A stretch of 64,000 nucleotides of DNA from contig NZ_CP036269.1 in assembly GCF_007744675.1 (NCBI RefSeq), forward strand, positions 6,561,046 to 6,625,045, written 5' to 3'. Numbering within the stretch: the stretch's first letter is position 1; each line of letters starts with the position of its first letter. The DNA is from Gimesia alba. GTDB lineage: Bacteria > Planctomycetota > Planctomycetia > Planctomycetales > Planctomycetaceae. This document shows positions 9,934-19,061 of this stretch, in pieces. Position numbers and translations under genes: made by a program. The notes beneath the pieces were generated by a model. That model had not been told where the DNA came from. It saw only the letters and a list, made by a program, of their open reading frames with translations, and did no database searches.

Positions 9934-11628
9934 ATGTCTGATCATTGTACTACTACCGTTGGTTCTTATCTGGCTTCCCGACTGGAAGAAATCGGCTTAC
10001 AGCACTATTTCGCGGTGCCGGGAGACTACAATCTTGTCCTGCTGGACAAGCTGCTGGAAAATAAAAACCTGAAAATGATTTCCTGCTGCAACGAATTGAA
10101 CGCCGGTTATGCTGCCGACGGGTATTGCCGGGCGACCGGCGGTGCGAGTGCGGTCTTCGTGACTTACAGTGTCGGCGGATTGAGTCTGCTGAATGCCGTC
10201 GCTGGTGCGTATGCCGAAGATCTGCCGGTGATTGCCGTTTCAGGCGGGCCGAACACCAACTCGGAAGCCGAGTTTGAAATGCTCCATCACACGTTGGGTG
10301 AACTGGATTACGACTATCAGCGCGAGATTTTTTCCAAAGTCACAGCGGAAGCAGTCACGATTCACGACCCGCGCGAAGCGCCCACGCAAATCGACCATGC
10401 GATTCAGACCGCGCTCCGGTTCCGCAAACCCGTGTATATTGAAATTGCCTGCAACATCGCGTCAGCCGTGACTTCCGCACCCAATGTGCGTTCCTTCGGC
10501 GGACCGACCGCCAGTGATCCAGTTTCATTGAAAGCCGCCGTTGAGCGTGCAGCAGAAATGCTGAATGCTGCGACCAAACCGGTGCTGGTCTCAGGCGTCA
10601 AATTGCGCTCGTTCGGTGCTGAAACCAGCTTTCATAAACTGGCCGACGCGTCCGGTTATGCGATCGCCAGCATGCCCAACGCCAAAGGCATGTTTGACGA
10701 GCAGCATCCACATTACATGGGAACCTATTGGGGGCCCGTTGGTTCACCCGGATGTGGTGAGATTGTCGATTCCTCCGACCTCTGCCTGTTTGCTGGCGGG
10801 ACATTTACCGATTACACAACGACCGGTCATGCGGCTTTGATCGATCCGACCAAAGTCATTCAAGCTCGTCCCAACAGTGTGGTCTTTCCCAATCAGACAT
10901 TCAGTAATGTCAAACTGGCTGAATTCCTGGAGGAACTGTCTACAAAAATCAAATCAAACGACGGTTCCATGATCGCGTTTAAACGCATTCAAGAACAGGC
11001 CACTCCACTCTCCCCCGGCGATCCTGAGACGCCACTCTCCACGCGACAACTGTTTTCACGCATTCAAAACATGTTAGGCTCCGACTCAACCGTGATTGCC
11101 GAAACCGGCGATTCCTGGTTCAACGGAATGCAGCTGAATTTGCCCACCGGCTCCCGATTCGAAGTGCAGATGCAATACGGTTCGATTGGCTGGTCTGTGG
11201 GTGCCACGCTTGGCTACAGTGTCGGCGCCCCCGATCGACGTCCGATTGCGCTGATCGGGGATGGCTCGTTCCAACTGACGGCGCAGGAAGTCTCAACCAT
11301 CATTCGTTATGACCTTAAGCCGATCATTTTTCTGATGAACAATCGCGGTTATACAATTGAAGTGGAAATTCATGACGGCCCGTATAATACCATCAAGAAC
11401 TGGAACTACGCCGATCTGGTCAAAGTTTTCAACGCGGAAGACGGGAACGGCTGGAGCTGTCAGGCCACTACCGAAGGGGAACTGGATGAAGCGATCAAAA
11501 ACGCCGTTTCGCATAATGGCCCGGCGTTGATTGAAGTCGCTATTGACCGGGATGACTGCAGTAAGAACCTGCTCGTCTGGGGAGGACACGTGGCGAAAAA
11601 CAATGGTCGTCCGCCACGTTTTGCTTAA
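9934..11628 (+). CDS. pdc: Pyruvate decarboxylase (Zymomonas type)
   Basis: Thiamine-diphosphate enzyme that decarboxylates pyruvate to acetaldehyde, the committed step of ethanol fermentation. The start at 9934 has AGAAGGA 7 nt upstream. The 564 residues match Zymomonas Pdc length and sequence from memory: VPGDYNLVLLDKLL, CCNELNAGYAADGY, LHHTLGELDY, GDGSFQLTAQEVS and GYTIEVEIHDGPYN. Catalytic positions are intact: D31, E54, H118/H119 and E476 (the counterpart of Zymomonas E473). The ThDP motif GDGS...NN is present. Indole-pyruvate and phenylpyruvate decarboxylases are relatives, but the close match to Pdc favours pyruvate. No alcohol dehydrogenase is adjacent. Confidence 0.93.
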   Translation: MSDHCTTTVGSYLASRLEEIGLQHYFAVPGDYNLVLLDKLLENKNLKMISCCNELNAGYAADGYCRATGGASAVFVTYSVGGLSLLNAVAGAYAEDLPVIAVSGGPNTNSEAEFEMLHHTLGELDYDYQREIFSKVTAEAVTIHDPREAPTQIDHAIQTALRFRKPVYIEIACNIASAVTSAPNVRSFGGPTASDPVSLKAAVERAAEMLNAATKPVLVSGVKLRSFGAETSFHKLADASGYAIASMPNAKGMFDEQHPHYMGTYWGPVGSPGCGEIVDSSDLCLFAGGTFTDYTTTGHAALIDPTKVIQARPNSVVFPNQTFSNVKLAEFLEELSTKIKSNDGSMIAFKRIQEQATPLSPGDPETPLSTRQLFSRIQNMLGSDSTVIAETGDSWFNGMQLNLPTGSRFEVQMQYGSIGWSVGATLGYSVGAPDRRPIALIGDGSFQLTAQEVSTIIRYDLKPIIFLMNNRGYTIEVEIHDGPYNTIKNWNYADLVKVFNAEDGNGWSCQATTEGELDEAIKNAVSHNGPALIEVAIDRDDCSKNLLVWGGHVAKNNGRPPRFA

Positions 11629-11690
11629 ACAAACAGTGTCGCCTCATACTGTGAAAATCCGCGACTGGTTATAAAGGGGATTGAGTCGCT

Positions 11691-12101
11691 ATGGAAGAAG
11701 CCTGTGATCTGCCGGAAGGCAAACTGATTCTGCGCACGCTGGCAATGCCCGCTGACACCAATGCCAACGGTGACATTTTTGGCGGCTGGATCATGTCGCA
11801 AATGGATATCGCCGGCGGGATTCTGTCGAAAGAAATTTCGGGAACCCGCACGGTAACCATTGCCGTTGAGACGATGAAATTCATCCGCCCAGTCAAAGTG
11901 GGGGATGTGGTCAGCTGTTATGGAACGGTGGAAAAAATCGGAACCACGTCAATGAGGCTGCAACTTGAAGTCTGGGTCGAACCGGTGCTGCGGCACGAAG
12001 ATTCAAACTGCCCCTACTTCAAAGTGACCGAGGCGGATTTCACGTATGTGGCCATTGATAAACACGGCAAAAAAACGCCGATTGTCAAACATGGTTGCTG
12101 A
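11691..12101 (+). CDS. Acyl-CoA thioesterase, hotdog fold (YciA-like)
   Basis: Cytoplasmic acyl-CoA hydrolase of the YciA/4HBT hotdog family, 136 residues. The family pattern is clear: LRTLAMPADTNANGDIFGGW, then MDIAGG and a TIAVETMKFIRPVKVGD strand. The Asn/Asp of the DTNANGDIFGGW segment is the active-site region in hotdog thioesterases. AGGGG lies about 12 nt before the ATG. It follows pdc by 62 bp on the same strand and may be in the same transcript; it could regulate CoA or acetyl-CoA pools, but the chain-length preference cannot be read from the sequence. Confidence 0.88.
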   Translation: MEEACDLPEGKLILRTLAMPADTNANGDIFGGWIMSQMDIAGGILSKEISGTRTVTIAVETMKFIRPVKVGDVVSCYGTVEKIGTTSMRLQLEVWVEPVLRHEDSNCPYFKVTEADFTYVAIDKHGKKTPIVKHGC

Positions 12102-12298
12102 ACGGTATCAAATTCCACTGTCACTTGAAACGTGAAACTGTTTGTCTGCCTGTTATTCAGCAGATATTGTGGGTACAATTGAAAGGACTCTCTGAGTCTG
12201 ATCAATGTCAATACACCCGCAATCATTCAGCGTGAAGCACTCCCTGACGAAGGATCGATTCCTGTTGTCTGTGATGAGTGTGAAAGGACCAGATACTG

Positions 12299-13744
12299 AT
12301 GAAAAAAGTGGCGATAATTGGTGGTGGCTTTAGTGGAACAATGGCGGCTGTGAACCTGGCACGCTTGAGTAATAGCCCGCTTTGTATTCAACTGATTAAT
12401 GATAAATATCCTTTGGGCCGCGGTGTTGCTTATGGCACGAAACGCGAAGAGCATTTACTGAATGTCGCGGCGCGAAACATGTCAGCCGTCCCCGATCATG
12501 CCAATCATTTCCTGGACTGGCTCCGCACCCGTGTTGACTATAGTGACCTCCCAGATCCTCAGCTGCGTGAAACGTATGTGCCGCGCCGCATCTACGGCGA
12601 CTATCTGCGTAGTATCCTTTCAACCTACATGCAGCCGATCGACAGCCATCATCCGGCGGAAATTCAAGTGATCGAAAGCGAAGCGGTCGACATTGAATTC
12701 AACTTCGATGGCTGCGCTGAAATTACGCTCAAAGATGGAACTACCCTCGAAGCAGACCGCGTGTTACTGGCTACGGGGAATCAACCTCCCTCGACGCTGG
12801 CAGAGGGCGCATTTTCACATGCAGCCTACTCTCCCGATCCGTGGGGAAATTGGATGGAAAAAATCCCGGATCCCCAGGAAGATCTGATTGTTCTGGGAAC
12901 CGGCCTTTCGATGATTGATGTCTTCCTGACGCTCAGCGAAATGGAGTGGGAAGGCAATATGATTGCGATCTCGCATAACGGCATGATTCCACAGGCCCAC
13001 TTTCGCGGGATTGAATATCCCGATTTTCTGCCAGAAGAGCCAGAAAACCTGGGGCTGGATAATCTGGTGCAGTTGCTGGAAAAACATTGTCGTCAACTGC
13101 AACGAATTGGTGAGAACCCCGGCATTGTGGTTGACCGACTGAGACCACATACGCAACGGATCTGGCAAAAATTTCAGCTTGAAGAAAAACAGGAATTTCT
13201 CAAACGCTATGCAGCACGCTGGAATGTCATCCGCCACCGGATTGCCCAGCCGATCCACCAGCGGATTACTGAAGCGATCACGGAAGGCCGTTTAAGAGTT
13301 GTAAGAGGAAGAATCACCGGCCTCAGTGCGCAGGATGACAAAGTGTGCGTCAGCGTGCAGAATAAAACTGGCGGAGAACAAATCCTGGAAGGGGGACTGG
13401 TCATCAATTGCACCGGCCCGAATTGCGGTTTTTCCGACACCAGCGTGCCGCTGTTCCAGAACCTGCTGAAACGCGGGCTGATTCGTCCAGATGAATTGGA
13501 CATGGGGATCGACGTCGGTGCCGACTTTGCCGTCATTGATGGGGAAGGAAATCACTCTGAGTTCCTGTTTGCCATTGGTCCCTTGATGAAAGGTACACTC
13601 TGGGAAACAACGGCGGTTCCGGAATTGCGCGGCCAGGCGATGCGCGTGGCGCAACTGTTACTGGACGATGTGACGATGGTCACCCCGGGACACGATTATC
13701 GAATCTCGGTTGAAGAAGAGCACGTGATCGAATACTACATTTAA
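12299..13744 (+). CDS. FAD/NAD(P)-binding oxidoreductase (NAD_binding_9 / HpyO-like)
   Basis: Predicted flavoprotein of 481 residues. The N-terminal dinucleotide-binding motif is GGGFSGT, followed by the family block GRGVAYGTKREEHLLNVAA and NMSAVPDHANHFLDWL, typical of the FAD/NAD(P)-binding PF13454 group that includes the FAD-dependent urate hydroxylase HpyO. A second nucleotide-binding segment appears near VLGTGLSMIDV, and a late INCTGPN motif is seen. Substrate unknown. It ends 32 bp from the convergent methyltransferase gene, so whether it belongs to the TauD/ligase cluster is uncertain. Confidence 0.8.
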   Translation: MKKVAIIGGGFSGTMAAVNLARLSNSPLCIQLINDKYPLGRGVAYGTKREEHLLNVAARNMSAVPDHANHFLDWLRTRVDYSDLPDPQLRETYVPRRIYGDYLRSILSTYMQPIDSHHPAEIQVIESEAVDIEFNFDGCAEITLKDGTTLEADRVLLATGNQPPSTLAEGAFSHAAYSPDPWGNWMEKIPDPQEDLIVLGTGLSMIDVFLTLSEMEWEGNMIAISHNGMIPQAHFRGIEYPDFLPEEPENLGLDNLVQLLEKHCRQLQRIGENPGIVVDRLRPHTQRIWQKFQLEEKQEFLKRYAARWNVIRHRIAQPIHQRITEAITEGRLRVVRGRITGLSAQDDKVCVSVQNKTGGEQILEGGLVINCTGPNCGFSDTSVPLFQNLLKRGLIRPDELDMGIDVGADFAVIDGEGNHSEFLFAIGPLMKGTLWETTAVPELRGQAMRVAQLLLDDVTMVTPGHDYRISVEEEHVIEYYI

Positions 13745-13770
13745 CAGTGATCGCCGAGAATATGCGTCCG

Positions 13771-13786
13771 GGATGCCTACGCATCC
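13771..13786. terminator. Short hairpin between convergent genes
   Basis: GGATGC-CTAC-GCATCC forms a perfect 6-bp stem with a 4-nt loop between the FAD oxidoreductase stop (13744) and the methyltransferase, overlapping the latter's stop codon at 13777. There is no U-tract on either strand. A bidirectional terminator is possible. Confidence 0.3.
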
Positions 13787-14685
13787 TTCACCACGGTGAT
13801 GATGGGATAAATTTGCATCGGCTCTGTCACCTGATCGACCGTACGAAATCCTGCCGATTCTAATAGTCGGTGTATATCGTCTGCACTCCGTTTTACATGT
13901 TGTAAACCAAAGACACGTTTGAGAAATGGACTGCCGTTGTAAGGATCGACTAAGCCATGCGTGATCAGAGTTCCGCCGGGCAGTATGACTTCATGCAACA
14001 CCCCCAGTAACTCTAACAATTGTGTATCGTCGAGATATTCTACCAGGCCGATCAGTTTGACGATGTGTGGTTGCACATCGGGTAAGACTTCGTGAATCTG
14101 CCGCGCGTCTCCCTGTAAGAAGTGGATGCAATCGGCGATTCCCAGTTGCTGTGAAAAACGATGACCATACTCGAATGCGTCATCATCAAGGTCAATCAGA
14201 TAGGCGGTAATCTGATCGGCATTGAAATGCAGTCGAGATATCGCGGTCTGCACATGACGGCCGGGACCTGCTCCCACGCCAACGACAGTGACCTTTTCTT
14301 TTGAAGCATATTGTGTCATTAAATCCATCAATATTCGAGTGACGATCTGCAACCGATTGCGAGAGGCACGCGCAATGGGATTATCCCTTAAAGCCTGTCG
14401 GTCTAACGAGTCAACCGATTGACTGTTACGATACATCATCTCCATCGTACGCCAGCCACCCGGACGTCGAAAGGTCTCCTCAAGCAATTCGCTCTCACTG
14501 GACTTGAGCAGGCGTTTTAGCCACGGAACTGGTAGCAGATAATTTTTGTAGGGATTCGCCAACCAACCACCGATTCGCAGGGAGAAGGGCATTGTTTCCA
14601 GCGATTGATTTAAATCGGGGGGAACCCAGATTTCCGACTGCTGCAGAGTTTCTAATGTAGCACTGCCAGAATTGATCACAGACAT
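13777..14685 (-). CDS. Class I SAM-dependent methyltransferase
   Basis: Predicted methyltransferase of 302 residues. The SAM-binding glycine motif is VGVGAGPGRHVQTA (about residues 137-150), followed by an acidic strand end (YLIDLDDDAF) and LQGDARQIHEVLPD as expected for motifs II-III. An N-terminal stretch of about 100 residues precedes the Rossmann core, reminiscent of the Methyltransf_20 group. The substrate is unknown. It lies 63 bp downstream of the TauD gene on the same strand, so I infer an operon for a tailoring step. Confidence 0.8.
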   Translation of the reverse strand: MSVINSGSATLETLQQSEIWVPPDLNQSLETMPFSLRIGGWLANPYKNYLLPVPWLKRLLKSSESELLEETFRRPGGWRTMEMMYRNSQSVDSLDRQALRDNPIARASRNRLQIVTRILMDLMTQYASKEKVTVVGVGAGPGRHVQTAISRLHFNADQITAYLIDLDDDAFEYGHRFSQQLGIADCIHFLQGDARQIHEVLPDVQPHIVKLIGLVEYLDDTQLLELLGVLHEVILPGGTLITHGLVDPYNGSPFLKRVFGLQHVKRSADDIHRLLESAGFRTVDQVTEPMQIYPIITVVKDA

Positions 14686-14748
14686 TCCCGTTTTTCCCTA
14701 TCCAGATTGGTCGTCGATCTCGGTTGATTTTCTCTCACGAGAAATAAG

Positions 14749-15714
14749 TCATCCCATGGCAACCAGAATTTTGCGAGGTCCCTCGTAAGGCATGCGGCCG
14801 TGAGCGACACTGAAATTGTCAAGCGCCAGAACATCTCCCTGCTCCCAGGGAAAGATCACTGCCTGCTCCCACAGTGTTTTCCTGACCGCTTCCAGATCTT
14901 CATCGGTAATCGGTGAACCATCTCCGAAGTACGCATGCGTCGGCAAATTCTCTTCGCCGAAACGTTGTAACATCTGCGCGCGATTGCGTTCGTTGACATT
15001 GGTAATGTGCCACAAGTCGGCCTGATTAAACCAGAGCATTTCCGCAGTGACGGGATGAGGAATCGTGGCGGGGCGAATCGACCAGGTCCTCAAATTACCA
15101 TCCTCTGTCCATTCAAACTCAATGTCATTTTCTTTGAGATAGGCTTCCACCTGATCACGGTCACTGGTCTCAAAGTATTCCATCCACGATTTCCCAATGC
15201 CCCGTTCCTGTCCATGCATGTTTTTCACATACCGGACCCCTCGTTCTTCAAACCGGGTAAGTGTCTCGGGCGGCATGGACTGATAGAGCTTGCGACAATC
15301 AACGATGGGTGTTTCTCCCCCTGTCTCGGGTGCAATATGACAGTGAAAGACAATTCTTGGGGGCGGTGCTTTCGTATAGGATAATTCGTTGTGCAGGGTA
15401 ATCCGAAACTGTGCCGGGAATTCAGTCGAAGTATACACGTTCCCCGTCACTTTGGTGCGTGGAGATTGCCCTTCAACATACGGTTTCAGTTCCGGAATCA
15501 GTGCTTGGGCAACGCGTTGAAATTCTTCCGTTTCCTGAATTCGAAAACCGCGAAACAGGACGCCCCCCTTTTCCAAAATGGTCTGATTGACCCAATTCTG
15601 TTCTACAGCAATCTGATCCAACAACTGATCGAGAGTTGCTTTACCTGACTCAGTGGGTTCAACGATACAAGGAAGCTCACCTACTTGCTCTAAAAAAGAT
15701 GTCTTGAGTTCCAT
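14749..15714 (-). CDS. TauD/TfdA-family Fe(II)/2-oxoglutarate dioxygenase (SyrP-like)
   Basis: Non-heme iron oxygenase of 321 residues. Iron ligands are H108 and E110 (RITLHNELSY) and the distal H305 (DNFSVAHGRMPYEG); R314 is placed to bind 2-oxoglutarate. The HxE rather than HxD first pair is shared with the clavaminate-synthase/SyrP-type members that hydroxylate carrier-bound amino acids, so a role in natural-product tailoring is a reasonable inference. It heads a minus-strand pair with the methyltransferase and diverges from the adenylating ligase/ACP genes across a 400-bp gap. Confidence 0.87.
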   Translation of the reverse strand: MELKTSFLEQVGELPCIVEPTESGKATLDQLLDQIAVEQNWVNQTILEKGGVLFRGFRIQETEEFQRVAQALIPELKPYVEGQSPRTKVTGNVYTSTEFPAQFRITLHNELSYTKAPPPRIVFHCHIAPETGGETPIVDCRKLYQSMPPETLTRFEERGVRYVKNMHGQERGIGKSWMEYFETSDRDQVEAYLKENDIEFEWTEDGNLRTWSIRPATIPHPVTAEMLWFNQADLWHITNVNERNRAQMLQRFGEENLPTHAYFGDGSPITDEDLEAVRKTLWEQAVIFPWEQGDVLALDNFSVAHGRMPYEGPRKILVAMG

Positions 15715-16117
15715 CTGCTATGTCCCCAATCCGTGGCTGTCCTTAAGTGACGAGAGCTATATTTTTATCCAAAGAAAATCAATCGATGACATTAGGTCCC
15801 TCCCAGTCACATATTGATTTTGCGGGGATAATAGTTCTCTCCTGGCTTAAAGTAAATCCCTCTGCCTCAACCCCATTTCATCCATCCCATTTCTCCCAGT
15901 CGCGAATAAATAGGGAACCTAGGAAATGTAGCCGGAAAACAAGATGAAAAACTCATACGCTGTTCAGTTTAATGAGTCTTAAAGTGACAGAAGTTCCGAT
16001 AGTAATGAGGGTAATCCCCCAAGTCTGTTTATTGGTCCAGTTCAGTAAAGAAAGATTGGAACTACTCTCAACTCAGGAACGGATTGCGGCTCCTTTTCCT
16101 GTAACAGGTTGTTTACT
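15715..16117. other. Divergent intergenic region TauD / acyl ligase
   Basis: About 400 bp, presumably containing both promoters. Three related words occur here: CTTAAGTGAC near 15744, CTTAAAGTAA near 15846 and CTTAAAGTGAC near 15977. They could be binding sites of a shared regulator or chance. No open frame with coding character was found. Confidence 0.4.
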
Positions 16118-17746
16118 ATGTGCTGTTCGACTGACATGATCTCAGAATTGATTTTCATCAATCTATGCAAGCAATCCGTTAGATTGCCTGACTCCGGCAC
16201 ATCCTCATGTCATGCGGAATCGACCTCTACCAATCTCGCAGACTTATTCTCTGAAATCGCAGAAAAACGCGCCAGCTCTCTCGCCGTCTCGACTGCCAGC
16301 ACATCCTGGAGTTACCACAGCCTTCTGACCGCAGTGCATCGGATTGCTCAGCAACTGCGAAACAGTCCCGGCTTTCAGCCTGGGAATCGTGTGCTGCTCC
16401 TGACGCCAAACTCGGTCGAATATATTGCCGCCTTTTACGGTATTCTGATGGCACAAGGGGTGGTTGTACCGCTGGCCATCAACCTGGAGAGCGGCACGTT
16501 TGAAAAGATTCTCAAATCCACGAACGCAACACAGGTTATCACAACTCCCCAGGTCATTAAACGACGTCCAGACCTGCAGCAGCTTCAAAACACAGACTCT
16601 CCAGGTGACGAGCACCGGGATTCAGACTGTGTGCTCTCTGCTCATTCCAATAATATTCCGACTGATCTGGCTGCGATTTTTTTTACGGCAGGTTCCAGTG
16701 GCACTCCCAAAGGTGTCATGCTGAGCCATTCAAATTTGATTTCGAACGCACAGTCAATCCAGGAGTATCTTGAGTTTGATGCATCGGAGCGCCCTTTATG
16801 CGTGCTCCCCTTTCATCATGCATTCGGGAATTCGGTTTTGCAGTCCCACCTGTTACTGGGGGCACATTTAGTTCTCGATGGTAATACGACATTCCCGGAA
16901 AGCATCATTGAAGCATTGAATCAACATCAATGCACGAGTCTGTCAGCTGTTCCCGACTTATTTCGGATTCTGCTGGAACGGACCTCCTTCGGACAGACGG
17001 AAACGCCTTCGCTCAAATATATGAGTGTCGCGGGAGGAGCGCTGGAGCATTCACTTTCCGTTGATATCAGTCGATCAATTTCACCTGCCCGTTTTTTCGT
17101 GATGTATGGGCAGACCGAAGCCACGGCCCGGTTAGCTTATGTCCCTCCCGAACAATTAGCGAATGTTTCGGCAGGATGTATCGGACAGGCCATTCCCCAA
17201 GTGACACTGGAAGTAGTCGATGAAAGCGGACAGCCTGTAGAACCTGCAACAGTAGGCGAACTGCGTGCCCAGGGGCCGAATCTCATGCTGGGGTACTGGG
17301 GAGATCCAGCCAGCACAAGAGAACGAATTCGAGGTGGCTGGCTATACACGGGTGATCTGGCAACGACGGATGAGACGGGGTGGATTTTCATCAAAGGCCG
17401 CCGTAACTCGCTGGTCAAGATTTCTGGCTATCGAGTTCATCCGGCTGATCTGGAAGAATTTGCCATGCGATCGTTTCCGATCGCGCAGGCCGTCGCTATC
17501 CCTTTCGAATCGAAAAATGTCGGAACTCGATTGGCGTTATACATCAAGCCAGCCGTCAATGAGCCAGAATTATCCGTTTCTGAAATGATCACTGTTTGCC
17601 GCAAAAATCTGCCGCGACAGATGGTCCCGGATCATATCCACATCGTCAATAATTTTCCGTTAAACCATGCCATGAAAGTGGATCGACAGCGGCTCTCTCA
17701 ACTGATGAAAGATATCGAGAAAAATCAGCAACTGTTGAAACAATAA
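16118..17746 (+). CDS. AMP-forming acyl-CoA/acyl-ACP ligase (adenylating enzyme)
   Basis: Class I adenylate-forming enzyme of 542 residues that activates a carboxylic acid with ATP. Motifs: FFTAGSSGTPKGVMLSHSN (P-loop, about residue 190), LPFHHAFGNS (typical of fatty or aryl acid ligases rather than amino-acid A domains), YGQTEATARL, YTGDLATTDETGW, GRRNSLVKISGYRVHP, and the C-terminal catalytic lysine K520 in MKVDRQ. The ATG at 16118 is preferred (AGG about 9 nt upstream); TTG 16109 or ATG 16136 are alternatives. The acyl carrier protein gene begins 25 bp after it, so the likely product is an acyl-ACP thioester. The native acid is unknown. Confidence 0.9.
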   Translation: MCCSTDMISELIFINLCKQSVRLPDSGTSSCHAESTSTNLADLFSEIAEKRASSLAVSTASTSWSYHSLLTAVHRIAQQLRNSPGFQPGNRVLLLTPNSVEYIAAFYGILMAQGVVVPLAINLESGTFEKILKSTNATQVITTPQVIKRRPDLQQLQNTDSPGDEHRDSDCVLSAHSNNIPTDLAAIFFTAGSSGTPKGVMLSHSNLISNAQSIQEYLEFDASERPLCVLPFHHAFGNSVLQSHLLLGAHLVLDGNTTFPESIIEALNQHQCTSLSAVPDLFRILLERTSFGQTETPSLKYMSVAGGALEHSLSVDISRSISPARFFVMYGQTEATARLAYVPPEQLANVSAGCIGQAIPQVTLEVVDESGQPVEPATVGELRAQGPNLMLGYWGDPASTRERIRGGWLYTGDLATTDETGWIFIKGRRNSLVKISGYRVHPADLEEFAMRSFPIAQAVAIPFESKNVGTRLALYIKPAVNEPELSVSEMITVCRKNLPRQMVPDHIHIVNNFPLNHAMKVDRQRLSQLMKDIEKNQQLLKQ

Positions 17747-17771
17747 CGAGACTAGATAAAAGGAATGAAAC

Positions 17772-18035
17772 ATGGACTCATCAATACAAAACCAAGTGAC
17801 TGACTTTTTACGATCCGTAACCGGACAGCAAGATCTGACCGCAAGCACAGACCTGCTTGATTCCGGATTGCTCGATTCTTTGACCATGATGGATTTGCTG
17901 GTCTTTGTGGAATCAGAATTTCATCTCCGTCTTGAATTCCAGGACATCAAACCTGAGCTGTTCAAAAACCCGGAAACGATAGCAAATTTAATCGCCAATC
18001 GGTTGGCTACCCAAAATCAAACAGAGGCTGCTTAA
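17772..18035 (+). CDS. Acyl carrier protein
   Basis: Small acidic carrier protein of 87 residues. The phosphopantetheine attachment Ser is S36 in DSGLLDSLTMMDLL, followed by the typical helix (VFVESEFHLRL) and a C-terminal ENPE-like region. AAAGGA precedes the ATG at SD distance. It is not the housekeeping AcpP: the DSL motif is flanked by D-Alanyl-carrier/NRPS-like residues, and it sits between an adenylating ligase and an acyltransferase. It most likely carries the acid activated by the preceding gene. Confidence 0.92.
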   Translation: MDSSIQNQVTDFLRSVTGQQDLTASTDLLDSGLLDSLTMMDLLVFVESEFHLRLEFQDIKPELFKNPETIANLIANRLATQNQTEAA

Positions 18036-18098
18036 GTTCACAGACAGTTATCACAAACGTCATTCTTCTCTTACGACTCTCATTCAGGCCACGATTCC

Positions 18099-18998
18099 AT
18101 GTACTGGGCAACACATAATAAACCTGTACCACTTTCTGAAATTGGTTGGATTAACACCACTTATCTGGGAAGTACCTCGCTACGTTGTGATCCCATGCTG
18201 GTCTGGGGAACCACTGTCGATATGGAAGAAATGGGACCCTTTCTGGAAGAACAGAGAAGCCAACAAGGGAATTCGCTGGTCACCCCCGCCCACGTGTTGA
18301 TTCGTGCGGTGACAGAAAGTCTGCGTCAACATCCCGAGGTCAATCGGCGTGTTGTAGGCCGTAAAGTCTTTCAGTACGAGGGGGTGAATATTGTAATGCC
18401 GATGCTGCAAACAAGTACCGGCGAAGTGGACTGTGTATTCATGCGGAATGCCGAGGATTTCTCTCTAGATGGCGTTGCCAGATTTTTCTGGGAGGCAGCC
18501 CGGGAAAAGGCACTCAATACGGCGGATGAACGTAAACGAAGCAAAGAGGGAAATACATTAAAAAACCGCTGCATTCAATTAGGAAAACGCTTACGACTTT
18601 CCTGGATACTGCATACCTGCAGTCTGGGGTTTACAGCCGGAAACTGGTTGCGTGCCCCCACAATCTGGCCTTGGCAACAGGGGTTGAACCATGCCGGGGC
18701 GTTTGTCAATTATCTGGGATTTCCCGGTGCTCCCCCTCTGATTGCGCATAAGCCTGCCTCTCTGCCGATGAACTCCTACAGCATTGCCGTCACGATGGGA
18801 CCGACTGAGCCGCGGCCCGTGGCCATCGAAGATCAGATTTTGATTCGAAAACAGGCGTCCCTGTTCGTGCGACTCGATCACCGAATGGTCAATGGAAATC
18901 AGTCTGCAGCGTTTATCAATACATTGCGTTCCTATTTAGCGAATCCCCAATCTCTGGTTCAGGACCACAGTTTTAGCGAACAGCGAGCGGCCGCCTGA
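18099..18998 (+). CDS. 2-oxoacid dehydrogenase acyltransferase-fold protein (CAT-like), Asp to Asn in active motif
   Basis: A 299-residue free-standing catalytic domain of the E2 acyltransferase / chloramphenicol acetyltransferase fold (PF00198-like), with no lipoyl or peripheral-subunit-binding domain. The C-terminal active motif reads DHRMVNG: the general-base His (H261) is kept while the usual Asp of DHRxxDG is Asn (N265). The opening (residues 1-60) and VLIRAVTESLRQHPEVNRR match the family. The fold is the same as NRPS condensation domains, so it may transfer the ACP-bound acyl group to an amine or alcohol. The gene starts 63 bp after the ACP gene. The acceptor is not known. Confidence 0.8.
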   Translation: MYWATHNKPVPLSEIGWINTTYLGSTSLRCDPMLVWGTTVDMEEMGPFLEEQRSQQGNSLVTPAHVLIRAVTESLRQHPEVNRRVVGRKVFQYEGVNIVMPMLQTSTGEVDCVFMRNAEDFSLDGVARFFWEAAREKALNTADERKRSKEGNTLKNRCIQLGKRLRLSWILHTCSLGFTAGNWLRAPTIWPWQQGLNHAGAFVNYLGFPGAPPLIAHKPASLPMNSYSIAVTMGPTEPRPVAIEDQILIRKQASLFVRLDHRMVNGNQSAAFINTLRSYLANPQSLVQDHSFSEQRAAA

Positions 18999-19061
18999 CC
19001 GCGAAGAAATTCTCCAGGAAACACCATTTTAAGATCTACACCAGGAAACGGAGTTATTTTG

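Noticed and set aside
15740..15990. Three CTTAA(A)GT words as an operator set
   Set aside because: Short, irregularly spaced and inexact; noted in the intergenic entry but not claimed as sites.
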